From Halosaccharopolyspora lacisalsi (lineage in GTDB: Bacteria; Actinomycetota; Actinomycetes; Mycobacteriales; Pseudonocardiaceae), in assembly GCF_014137975.1 (NCBI RefSeq), contig NZ_JACGWZ010000008.1:186001-250000 (forward strand): a stretch of DNA of 64,000 nt. The letters run 5' to 3'. Below, one piece after another: positions 36,301-43,785 of this stretch. Both the position numbers and the translations under genes were made by a program. Numbering within the stretch: the first letter of the stretch is position 1; each line of letters opens with the position of its first letter. The notes under the pieces are model-generated. The model ran no database searches. It was not told where the DNA came from and saw only the letters and a list, made by a program, of their open reading frames with translations.

Positions 36301-36891
36301 GTGGCTGAGCTGACCACTGCCCCCGCGCCGGAGCAGGACCCTGCAGCGAACACGGAGCCCCCCGAGAGCGGGGAGCCCCAGGTCACCCCTGAGACCGTGG
36401 CCGTGCGCAGAGTTCAGGAAGCGTTGGCCAGGCCACCGATGGTCACCACCGCCCAGGCGATGTCGAAGTTCGGCGACCACGCCATCGGATGGTTGGCCAT
36501 CGGCGCCGTGGGGGCGTTGGTGGACCGCAAGCAGCGCGGGCGGTGGGTCGCCGCCGCGGCCGGTGTGGCCTTCGCGCACGGTGCGTCGATCGGCGTCAAG
36601 CGCACGGTGCGACGGCCACGGCCGGGCGACCCGAGCATCAGGGTGCTGGTGGACACGCCGAGCAAGCTGAGCTTCCCGTCCTCGCACTCCACCTCGACCA
36701 CGGCGGCGGCTGTCCTCTACGGCAGCCTGCTGGGCAAGCGGCTGACGCCGGTCCTGGTGCCGCCGATGATGGTCAGCCGGCTGGTCCTGGGAGTGCACTA
36801 CCCGAGCGACGTTCTCGCCGGAACGACGCTCGGCTCGGCCGTGGCCCTGGGGCTGCGGCGATACATGAAACGGCGGAGGAACCGTGGCTGA
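36301..36891 (+). CDS. PAP2-type phosphatase, decaprenylphosphoryl-5-phosphoribose phosphatase candidate
   Basis: A 196-residue membrane phosphatase. The three PAP2 motifs are intact: KRTVRRPRPGDPS (KxxxxxxRP), PSSHSTSTTAAAVL (PSxH) and SRLVLGVHYPSDVLAG (SRxxxxxHxxxD). In mycobacteria the equivalent Rv3807c sits between glfT2 and ubiA and is proposed to dephosphorylate decaprenyl-phosphoryl-5-phosphoribose on the way to decaprenyl-phosphoryl-arabinose. The order here is the same, which supports the assignment. The GTG at 36301 with GGAG upstream is chosen; a frame extension back into glfT2 exists but has no site. Its last 8 bp overlap ubiA, so translation is coupled. Confidence 0.9.
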   Translation: MAELTTAPAPEQDPAANTEPPESGEPQVTPETVAVRRVQEALARPPMVTTAQAMSKFGDHAIGWLAIGAVGALVDRKQRGRWVAAAAGVAFAHGASIGVKRTVRRPRPGDPSIRVLVDTPSKLSFPSSHSTSTTAAAVLYGSLLGKRLTPVLVPPMMVSRLVLGVHYPSDVLAGTTLGSAVALGLRRYMKRRRNRG

Positions 36892-38095
36892 CAAGAACGA
36901 GACCGGGATCGACGTATCGCCGGAGACCGGCGAGGACACCGCCGCGACGAGCCGACACGAGGCGGAGACCGGGGCAACCGGCGACGTGAAGCTGGAGGCC
37001 GACGCGGAGGTGGAAGCCGACGCGGAGGTGGAAACCGACGCGGAGGTGGAAGCCGACGCGGAGGGCTCGATCGGCTCCGAGGGCGGTGGGGAGGCCGCCG
37101 CCCTGGTGGAGGAGACCACTCCCGAGCCGGCCGCCGACGCCGACGAGAGGTCCTCCGACTCCCACCACGCGAAGGTGACCGCCGCGGCGGGAACACCGGC
37201 CGGGCTGGTCAACGGCCTCGTCCGGGAACTGCGCCCGAAGCAGTGGGTCAAGAACGTCCTGGTGCTGGCCGTGCCCTTCCTGGCGGGCCAGATCGCGGTG
37301 CCGAACGTGCTGTTCGACGCCGCGCTCGCGTTCGTCATGTTCTCGATGGCGGCGTCGGGCGTGTACTTCATCAACGACATCCTCGACGTCGAGTCCGACC
37401 GGGCGCACCCGACCAAGCGCAACCGGCCGATCGCGGCGGGCCTGATCCCGCTGCCGGTGGCCTACGTGGTCTCCGCCGTGCTGCTGCTCGGTTCCGTCGG
37501 CCTGTCGGTGCTGATCAGTCCGACGCTGGCCGTGGTGATGGCCGTCTACGTGGCCGTCCAGCTCGGCTACTGCTTCGGGCTCAAGCACCAGCCGGTCATC
37601 GACATGTGCATCGTGTCCTCCGGCTTCCTGCTGCGGATCATCGCCGGTGGCGCCGCGGCGGGCCTGGGCATCTCGCAGTGGTTCATGCTGGTGACGGCGT
37701 TCGGCTCGCTGTTCATGGTGGCGGGCAAGCGCTACGCGGAGATGATCCTGGCGCAGAACACCGGCGCGAAGATCCGCAAGTCGCTGGAGGCGTACTCGGC
37801 GTCCTACCTGCGGTTCGTGTGGGCGATCTCGGCGGCGATAGTGATCATGACGTACTCGCTGTGGGCCTACCAGCAGCACGAGATCTCCTCGATCTGGAGC
37901 ACCGTTTCGATCGTTCCCTTCGTGATCGCGATCCTGCGCTACGCGGTGGACGTGGACAAGGGCAAGGCCGGTGAGCCCGAGGAGGTCGTGCTGGGTGACA
38001 AGACCCTGATCGTGCTCGGCGCCGCGCTGGCGGCCTGCCTGTTCATGGTCTTCTACGGCGACGGTGTCGCGGGAGCCCTGCTCGGCCTGACGTGA
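36884..38095 (+). CDS. ubiA: Decaprenyl-phosphate phosphoribosyltransferase (UbiA family)
   Basis: Transfers 5-phosphoribose from PRPP to decaprenyl phosphate, the first committed step to the arabinose donor DPA. The C-terminal 290 residues carry the family hallmarks: LRPKQWVKNVLVLAVPFLAG, the Asp-rich motif NDILDVESDRAHPTKRNRPIA and YCFGLKHQPVIDMCIVSSGFLLRII, with about nine helices. The first 110 residues are an unusual acidic, disordered extension absent from Rv3806c (about 302 residues), containing a six-residue repeat of the ADAEVE type at residues about 39-61. GTG at 36884. aftB, which usually follows in mycobacteria, is not here. Confidence 0.93.
   Translation: MADKNETGIDVSPETGEDTAATSRHEAETGATGDVKLEADAEVEADAEVETDAEVEADAEGSIGSEGGGEAAALVEETTPEPAADADERSSDSHHAKVTAAAGTPAGLVNGLVRELRPKQWVKNVLVLAVPFLAGQIAVPNVLFDAALAFVMFSMAASGVYFINDILDVESDRAHPTKRNRPIAAGLIPLPVAYVVSAVLLLGSVGLSVLISPTLAVVMAVYVAVQLGYCFGLKHQPVIDMCIVSSGFLLRIIAGGAAAGLGISQWFMLVTAFGSLFMVAGKRYAEMILAQNTGAKIRKSLEAYSASYLRFVWAISAAIVIMTYSLWAYQQHEISSIWSTVSIVPFVIAILRYAVDVDKGKAGEPEEVVLGDKTLIVLGAALAACLFMVFYGDGVAGALLGLT
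36998..37066 (+). repeat. 18-bp tandem repeat within ubiA
   Basis: About 3.8 copies of GCCGACGCGGAGGTGGAA, the third with A for G at its first base. It encodes the acidic repeat in the N-terminal extension of UbiA. The unit is in frame, so copy number can change without breaking the gene. Confidence 0.92.
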
Positions 38096-38189
38096 CGGAT
38101 GTCCGGCGGTGTCGGAGCGCACTCCCGACGCCGCCGGAATGCGGCGGAACGGTCGGTAAGCGATGCCGGGCCGAACGGGGCACGACGAG

Positions 38190-38523
38190 CGCTGTGGCGT
38201 GGCCGGATCACCTGCTGTCCCCGGAGGCCTGGGCGTCGCTGCCGGAGGGCACCAGCCGCCTGTTACGAGCTTGTCGAAGGAGCGCTGCACGTGAGTCCTC
38301 GGCCGGTGTCGGACCACCGGTGGGCGCTCATGGAGCTGGGCTACCAGCTTCGCGGGCAGCTTCCTGCCGAGCTCGGTGCCCCCCCCCGAAGTCGAGGTCG
38401 TGCTGTCCGAGCAGTGGCCCGCCACGGTACGAATCACTCGGCACGCGCAGCGCCGCCGAGTTCACCGCGCAGACACCGACACCCCTGACCCTCGACCCGG
38501 CGGTCCTGCTTCCGGGCCGCTGA
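38190..38523 (+). pseudogene. Uma2-family (DUF820) nuclease-like remnant
   Basis: Pieces of one Uma2-type protein are spread over three frames: AVAWPDHLLSPEAWASLPEGTS from about 38190, then YELVEGALHVSPRPVSDHRWALMELGYQLRGQLPAEL from about 38268, then PPEVEVVLSEQWPATVRI from about 38380, and a C-terminal AAEFTAQTPTPLTLDPAVLLPG ending at 38523. The middle of the family, with the PD-x-ExK-like catalytic Asp and Glu/Lys, is missing. It therefore looks like a decayed gene with frameshifts and a deletion. It lies where aftB would be expected in the mycobacterial cluster order. Confidence 0.7.
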
Positions 38524-38655
38524 GCACGGTACGTCGATCGATCGTGCCGGGTTCGTGTCGAGTGATCGCCAAGCGTCCTAACCTGCGGAAACCTCCTTGC
38601 CCGGCTGGTCGGTGACACGCATTCGCTTTTCTGACCCCGGCGCTGGTGTGCCATA

Positions 38656-39060
38656 GTGGGTGTCGTGAACACATTCGATTCGTCTTCCCAGCTCGAGACC
38701 GCCGAGTCCGCCGAGTCCGCCAGCGGGCCGAACGTGGCGACGGCCGTGGAGTGGCACGACCGCTCGGCGGTGCTGACGGTGTCGGGAGAAATCGACATGG
38801 TGACCGCGCCACGCTTCGAGGAGGCGTTGTTGGAGGCTCTGCACAAGGAGCCCGCGACACTGGTGGTGGATCTTTCCGGTGTGGACTTCTTCGCCTCAGC
38901 CGGGCTGAGTTCGCTGGTCACCGCCTATCAGCGCACCGACGAGCACACCGAGTTGCGCGTGGTCGCCACGAACAGCGCCACGGTTCGGCCTCTGCAGGTC
39001 ACCGCACTGGACAACAAGATTCCCGTCCACGCCACGCGAGAGGAAGCGCTCGCCGCGTAA
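38656..39060 (+). CDS. STAS-domain anti-sigma factor antagonist
   Basis: A protein of about 134 residues, with a disordered first 30. The STAS fold has SAVLTVSGEIDMVTAPRFEEALLEAL, then LVVDLSGVDFFASAGLSSLVTAY. Ser81 (in FFASAGL) is at the position phosphorylated in SpoIIAA/RsbV. In the partner-switching scheme the unphosphorylated form binds the anti-sigma kinase and frees the sigma factor. The kinase gene follows 93 bp downstream and a PP2C phosphatase gene converges on it, so all three partners are together. GTG at 38656 or 38665. Confidence 0.9.
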   Translation: MGVVNTFDSSSQLETAESAESASGPNVATAVEWHDRSAVLTVSGEIDMVTAPRFEEALLEALHKEPATLVVDLSGVDFFASAGLSSLVTAYQRTDEHTELRVVATNSATVRPLQVTALDNKIPVHATREEALAA

Positions 39061-39153
39061 GGAGCCGGCCCCGATGTCACGGTGAGTGCATAGCGAGGCG
39101 TCCGCGTGGGTAGGCCCGAAGTCGAACGCAGTAGCCGAAGTACGAGAGTTCCC

Positions 39154-39612
39154 ATGGAAATGGCGCCCTCCGAGCCCGATGGCGACGGTTCCCTGCTGGT
39201 GACAGACCTGCACCACATGGCGGTTCCCGCCGAGGCGGAACGGTTGCCGGAGCTGCGGCACGCGCTGGTCGAGTGGGCCCGGCACGCCGGGACGACCGAC
39301 GAGCAGGTCGAAATGCTGACGCTTGCCTGTTACGAGGCGCTGGCCAACGTGGCCGCCCACGCCTACCCCGAGGGCACCGGTGTCCTGGACCTGCACGCGA
39401 TCCGCCGCCGCGACCCGGCACGGATCGAGGTCATGGTGCGTGACTACGGTCGGTGGCAGCAGCCCCGGAGTTCCAACGCCGGACCGGGCGGCCGTGGCCT
39501 GGTACTCCTGCGCAGCCTGGCCGACCACGCCGAGGTCACCTCCGACGATTCCGGCACCACCGTGTCCATGACCTGGAACCTGGTTTCGGACACCGCGGCC
39601 CGGCCGCCCTGA
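39154..39612 (+). CDS. RsbW-like anti-sigma factor serine kinase
   Basis: A protein of about 152 residues with a GHKL ATPase fold (HATPase_c_2). The N box is MLTLACYEALANVAAHAYPEG and the G2 region is GPGGRGLVLLRSLADHAEV; the linking VMVRDYGRWQQP holds the G1 Asp. Such proteins hold a stress sigma factor inactive and phosphorylate the STAS antagonist. The ATG at 39154 is preferred; the GTG at 39106 would add 16 residues. No sigma factor gene is adjacent, so the target is encoded elsewhere. The stop is 4 bp from that of the convergent phosphatase gene. Confidence 0.88.
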   Translation: MEMAPSEPDGDGSLLVTDLHHMAVPAEAERLPELRHALVEWARHAGTTDEQVEMLTLACYEALANVAAHAYPEGTGVLDLHAIRRRDPARIEVMVRDYGRWQQPRSSNAGPGGRGLVLLRSLADHAEVTSDDSGTTVSMTWNLVSDTAARPP

Positions 39613-39616
39613 GTCC

Positions 39617-40939
39617 TCAGCGCTGTGCGGGCGCCGCGGGCACGCTCAGCGCCAAAAGAGCCACGTCGTCGATGGGTGGGGGGTCGAAACCGTCGATCAG
39701 CTCGGTCAGGTCGTCGATCACCCCGGAAGCGGCGGTGCCGGCACGGTGGGCCAGGAACTCGGTCAGCCCCTCCTCCCCGAAGAACTCCGAACCGGGACGG
39801 GCCTCGGTGATCCCGTCGGTGTAGAGCAGTAGCGCCTCGCCGTCTTTCAGGTGCAGGTCGGCGGTGGCGAACGAGGCGTCCGGCAACGCCCCCACGAGCA
39901 TCCCGCCCTTCGGCCAGATCTCCCGCACCGCGTTCTCCTCCCCCCGCTGCCCCAACCACAGGGCCGGTGGGTGACCACCGCCGGCGATGGTGACGTCGAA
40001 GCCCCCGTCGGCGCCGGGCCGCAGTATCCCGAACAGGACCGTGCAGGGCTGCCGAAACCGCGAGTCCAGCAGCAGCGCGTCGTTGAGCTTCGACAACACC
40101 TCGGTGGGCTCCGAATTGTGCAGCGCAGCCGCCCGCAGGGTGTAGCGGACCAGCGAAGTCACCGACGCCGCCGTGGCACCGTGACCGGAGACGTCGCCGA
40201 GGAAGAACGCCCACCGGTCGTTGCCGAGGAAGAAGACGTCGTAGAAGTCGCCGGTGACCTCGCTCGGGGACGCGGCGTGGTAGTGACAGGCCAGCTCCAG
40301 GCCGGGGACCTCGGGCAACGACGGCGGCAGGAGCGTGCGTTGCAGCGTGGAGGCGTATCCCTCGACCCGCTCCCGCAGTTCCTGCTCCTGGCGCAGCGTC
40401 GTCGACGCCGACAGGCGCAGTTCCAGTTCGTTGGCCACCACGCCCGCCAGGTCCCGCAGCGTGTCCAGCTCGGAGTCATCGAGCTCGCGCGGGCGTATGT
40501 CGAGCACGTTGACCGTGCCCAGCTGGTGGCCGTCGGAGGTGGTGATCGGCGCGGCGGCGTAGAACCGGACGCCCAGCTGCCCGAACACCAGCGAGTTGCC
40601 CTCGGTGCGGGAATCGGCCAGGGTGTCGCACACCATGTAAGGTTCGCTCTGCCGGACGGCCGAAGCGCACAGGCCCGGTTCGCGGTCGATCTCGGTCATC
40701 GCGTCGCCGAGGCCACGCGTGGCCTTGAACCAGATCCGGTCGGAACCCACGAGGGACACCGTCGCCATCGGCGCGTCCGTCAGCCGCGCTGCCAGCGCGG
40801 CGATCCGGTCGAACGCCCCGTCCGAGGACGTGTCCAGGACCTCGTAACGGGCCACCGCCAGCAGGCGGGCCGCCTCGGCGTCGCCTTCCGTGGTCACGTC
40901 ATCCATGCGGCTTCGTACGGTTGAGAGTTCAGCGGTCAC
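39617..40939 (-). CDS. GAF-PP2C (SpoIIE-type) serine phosphatase
   Basis: A 440-residue regulator of the partner-switching pathway. Residues about 30-180 are a GAF sensor (FDRIAALAARLTDAPMATVSLV, GVRFYAAAPITTSDGHQLGTVNVLD). A short helix with LQRTLLPPSLPEVPGLELACHYHAAS leads into the SpoIIE catalytic domain, with metal-binding Asp residues in VTGDFYDVF, FLGDVSGHGATAA, LLLYTDGITEAR and IDDVALLAL. It should dephosphorylate the STAS protein encoded nearby and so activate a stress sigma factor. The GTG at 40939 overlaps the stop of a small upstream ORF (GTGA), so translation is coupled. Confidence 0.93.
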   Translation of the reverse strand: MTAELSTVRSRMDDVTTEGDAEAARLLAVARYEVLDTSSDGAFDRIAALAARLTDAPMATVSLVGSDRIWFKATRGLGDAMTEIDREPGLCASAVRQSEPYMVCDTLADSRTEGNSLVFGQLGVRFYAAAPITTSDGHQLGTVNVLDIRPRELDDSELDTLRDLAGVVANELELRLSASTTLRQEQELRERVEGYASTLQRTLLPPSLPEVPGLELACHYHAASPSEVTGDFYDVFFLGNDRWAFFLGDVSGHGATAASVTSLVRYTLRAAALHNSEPTEVLSKLNDALLLDSRFRQPCTVLFGILRPGADGGFDVTIAGGGHPPALWLGQRGEENAVREIWPKGGMLVGALPDASFATADLHLKDGEALLLYTDGITEARPGSEFFGEEGLTEFLAHRAGTAASGVIDDLTELIDGFDPPPIDDVALLALSVPAAPAQR

Positions 40940-41109
40940 GGAGGGTCCTCTCCACGGGAGGTGCGTAGCCGCTCCTGCTCGGCGGTCACCGACCGGCCCC
41001 TTCCGGTGGTGTCGCCGAGACTGCGGGTCAACGACTTCTCGGTTCCTGTGATGCCCGATCCGGGCTGTGAGCTCAACCCGGCCGCTACTTTACCCCAAAA
41101 GGATTTCAT
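40936..41109 (-). CDS. Small ORF (57 aa) coupled to the PP2C phosphatase gene
   Basis: ATG at 41109 with AGGGGGCGG upstream begins MKSFWGKVAAGLSSQPGSGI, a short polar protein ending GRGRSVTAEQERLRTSRGED. It has no recognisable domain or membrane segment. Its stop overlaps the GTG start of the phosphatase gene by 4 bp, which supports real translation. It may be a small partner protein or simply a coupling leader. A longer frame from 41160 is open but lacks the ribosome-binding site. Confidence 0.6.
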   Translation of the reverse strand: MKSFWGKVAAGLSSQPGSGITGTEKSLTRSLGDTTGRGRSVTAEQERLRTSRGEDPP

Positions 41110-41196
41110 CACGCCGCCCCCTGAAGACACATATCCCTGTGTGCTCCGCGTTCTCAGCAACTGGAATATTAACCCGAACAGGTGAGTTACCGAGAG

Positions 41197-42513
41197 TCAC
41201 TTCAGGGCGAAGAGGGAAGGCGAGTCCCCTGAGGCGGAGACCGACAGGCTGACGCCGTAGACCGCGTCGCCGCCCCGGTGCAGGACGCAGTTCGCAACGC
41301 GGAGACCCGGTGTCGGGTACGGCTTGCTCGCCCGCGTGACCGTGCCGTCCTTCCAGGACAGCCGGATCGCCCTCGGCGAACTCGCGGAGCAACCGCTCTT
41401 GACGGCCAGCACCCCCTCCCCGGTGGCGGCGAGCGGAACACCGATGACATCGGTTCCGAACGACTTCGACCAGCGCGGCTTCCCCGTGTCGAGGTCGAGG
41501 GCGACGATCTCGTTGGAGTAGTCGTTGTGGTCCGAAATGCTCGTCACGGTCACGAGCACGCCGTGCGAGAGGGCGACGCGGTAGTGCTTGTGATCAACCT
41601 AGCCGAGCGAGCGCGCATTGGGACCGTACGAACGGAAGCGCTGCGAGATGGAGCCTCTTTGTTCCCCTGCTCGTCGAATACCACGTAGTTCCCCGTTTTT
41701 CCCGAGAAAGCGGGCCCCTGAACGGAGAGCACCAGGGATCCGCCGAGACCACGTCCACGATCGCGTCCTTCGGCAGCTGCGCTCCACCCTTGACACGTCC
41801 TGTCGACGAATTCAGCACCACCGTCCTCGTCCTGTCCTGGTACCCACAGCTCCGGGAGAACACGATGGTCCCGCCTTCGGCCTCGTAATCATCGATTGAG
41901 CAGTCGGAAACGTGGCAGGACCAGGATTCGCCGCCGTCTTCGGGTCCAGCAGCATGACATCCGCGCATTCGCGATCAGCGCCGTAGCTGACGGCCCCGAG
42001 CCCCTTCACCGCGCTGCTGCTCATGCCGCAAAACATTCCACCGCCCGGCTGCGCGGGTGGTGCGATCTCCCACTTCTTCTCCCCGGACGACTTGGACCGA
42101 GCCGTGATCCGCTCCTGGTCCACGCGGATCACGAGGCCGGCCGACGACCGGCTCCCAGGGGTGCGCCTCGACATCGGTCGACGGACCCGGGACTTTCCAG
42201 GCCACCTCGCTCGTCAGGACGAGATCCAGAACGGGCTCGGTTGCGGGCTTCGCCGCCTCCTCGCTTCCCCCGGAGGTGAACCACCAGGCGGTCGTTCCGC
42301 CACCGACCAGGACGACCACCAGACCGACGACGAGCACCGGGATCCACCACCGCGATTTCTTCGGAGGCGGGCCACCGGCAAGACCGAGCTGGTCCGAAGG
42401 GCGCTGCCACCCGTGTCCCGGAGGCGGCGGCGCTCCGTGAGGGGTGCAGCCACCAGGTGGGCTCCGGGGACCCCGCCCCTGGTTGGGACCACCGTGCGGG
42501 CGGGGGTGGACAC
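41197..42513 (-). pseudogene. Membrane-anchored PQQ-like beta-propeller protein, multiply frameshifted
   Basis: A GTG at 42513 with AAGGAGG upstream starts a Pro/Gly-rich N-terminus, then in another frame a transmembrane helix (VLVVGLVVVLVGGGTTAWWF) and the start of a propeller (VAWKVPGPSTDVEAHPWEPVV). Later parts lie in further frames: AGLVIRVDQERITARSKSSGEKKWEI, WSCHVSDCSIDDYEAEGGTIVFS, FSGKTGNYVVFDEQGN and ISDHNDYSNEIVALDLDTGKPRWSKSF, ending at 41197. The W-x-x-x-blade pattern and ALDLDTGKPRW fit PQQ-like repeats. At least four frameshifts are needed. It is divergent from the PPE-like locus and was presumably an envelope protein linked to it. Confidence 0.72.
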
Positions 42514-42797
42514 CGCCTGCCTCCTTGATTTCTGTTCGGTAGCGGACCAGCGGAAAAGCCTATGGGAGCGCGGATCTTCGCGGGGGGGTGACTCGAACGA
42601 ATCGCAACCAGTGAATTCGTCACACGGCGTGGGCAGTGCGTCTACTCCGAACGGGCGAAAATCTTGCGGTGCGCTGTTGATCTGTGCCTGGCTTCACACG
42701 GCCGTGGCGCCCCGGTGGCTGACAGGGCGAGATCGATCCGGCAAGATACGCCTCGACACCACGTACCGGGGGGCAGTACGTAAAGGGGGGCACACCC

Positions 42798-43142
42798 ATG
42801 ACCGGACCCGGCAACGGCTTCCACGTCGACATAGAAGCCTTACAGGGCGCGGTGAACAAGTTGGAGACACAGCGAGACAACATCGAAAGTCTCATGCGTA
42901 AGAGTGAGCAGGGGATCAAGCCCGGTGAATTGGTCGCCAACGACCAGACCACCAGCCAGGCGCGCAAGGCCATCGAGGACGTGGCCATCGGCCACGACGG
43001 CTCGCTGACAACGGCACTCCGTGGTCTCTACGACGAGCTGAGAGGGAAGATCGACACCTACTGGGCGACGATCAAGCAATATCAGCAGGACGACGCCGAG
43101 GCCATGCCAAACCAGGTACCCGGCGAAGACAGGCGGGCGTGA
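42798..43142 (+). CDS. Small helical ESX/EspC-like protein
   Basis: A 114-residue, highly charged all-helical protein without a signal peptide. The first helix (FHVDIEALQGAVNKLETQRDNIESLMRKSE) and second helix (ARKAIEDVAIGHDGSLTTALRGLYDELRGKIDTYWATIKQYQQDDAEAM) suggest a helical hairpin like WXG100/EspC family proteins, substrates or chaperones of type VII secretion. The exact WxG turn is absent, and a YxxxD-like signal is only approximate (YQQDDAE). The ATG at 42798 has an AAAGGGGGG site. Adjacent DUF3558 and PPE-like genes support a type VII context. Confidence 0.7.
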   Translation: MTGPGNGFHVDIEALQGAVNKLETQRDNIESLMRKSEQGIKPGELVANDQTTSQARKAIEDVAIGHDGSLTTALRGLYDELRGKIDTYWATIKQYQQDDAEAMPNQVPGEDRRA

Positions 43143-43170
43143 GACCGTGACGATTCCGGAAGGACGACGA

Positions 43171-43770
43171 GTGCGCAAGTTCGGACGCGGGGTGCTGACG
43201 TGCTCCGGCGCGGCCCTGCTGGTGACCCTGACAGCCTGCTCCAGCGGGGGCAGGCAAGCGGCATCCGATCCGACGGCTTCGAAACAACCCTCGCAGAACC
43301 AGTCGGCAATACAGATCAACAATCCCAAGGACGCGGCGGCGGTGCCACTGTGTGATCTTCTGCCCGCTGAGACTGCTACAGCTCTCGGATACGAGACACA
43401 GGGACGCAAAGAACAGGGTGGGCTTGATCCTGACTCACCAAGTGCTTGTGTCTGGCGCACTCCCGGAAGCAGCGAGGGTGGCCAGTTGGCACTCACCGTC
43501 CTGAATCGAAAGATTAGCGATTACTACGCCCACCCTGAAACATGGGGCGACTTTAAGAAGTTGACAGTGGCAGGTTATCCGACCGCGCGGGCAAATACTT
43601 CTGATCCAAAGAAAGCCGGAATCTGCAGCATCTATCTGGGTACGCAACAGAGTCAGATGATTTCAGCCCAGGTCACCCAGTCCACTTCCAAGGTGGGCAA
43701 GAAGGATCCGTGTCAGGTGGCGCGAAAGGCGCTGGAGGAGACCGTACCGACGCTGCCGCCTGCCAAGTAG
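43171..43770 (+). CDS. DUF3558-type lipoprotein
   Basis: A lipoprotein of about 199 residues. The signal peptide ends in the lipobox VTLTACSSGG with the acylated Cys at about residue 26. A Ser/Thr/Gln linker leads to the DUF3558 domain: VPLCDLLPAETATALGYE, SACVWRTP and AGICSIYLG, with conserved Cys residues. The family is common near PPE-like and ESX genes in Pseudonocardiales; function unknown. A GTG at 43171 with GGAAGG upstream is chosen; GTG at 43147 adds eight residues. Spacing to the preceding gene is 4 to 28 bp, so it is in the same operon. Confidence 0.85.
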   Translation: MRKFGRGVLTCSGAALLVTLTACSSGGRQAASDPTASKQPSQNQSAIQINNPKDAAAVPLCDLLPAETATALGYETQGRKEQGGLDPDSPSACVWRTPGSSEGGQLALTVLNRKISDYYAHPETWGDFKKLTVAGYPTARANTSDPKKAGICSIYLGTQQSQMISAQVTQSTSKVGKKDPCQVARKALEETVPTLPPAK

Positions 43771-43785
43771 GAATGGGGGTCAATC

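Noticed and set aside
42798-43142. True WXG100 protein
   Set aside because: The size and helical pattern fit, but the W-x-G turn is missing, so only ESX/EspC-like is claimed.
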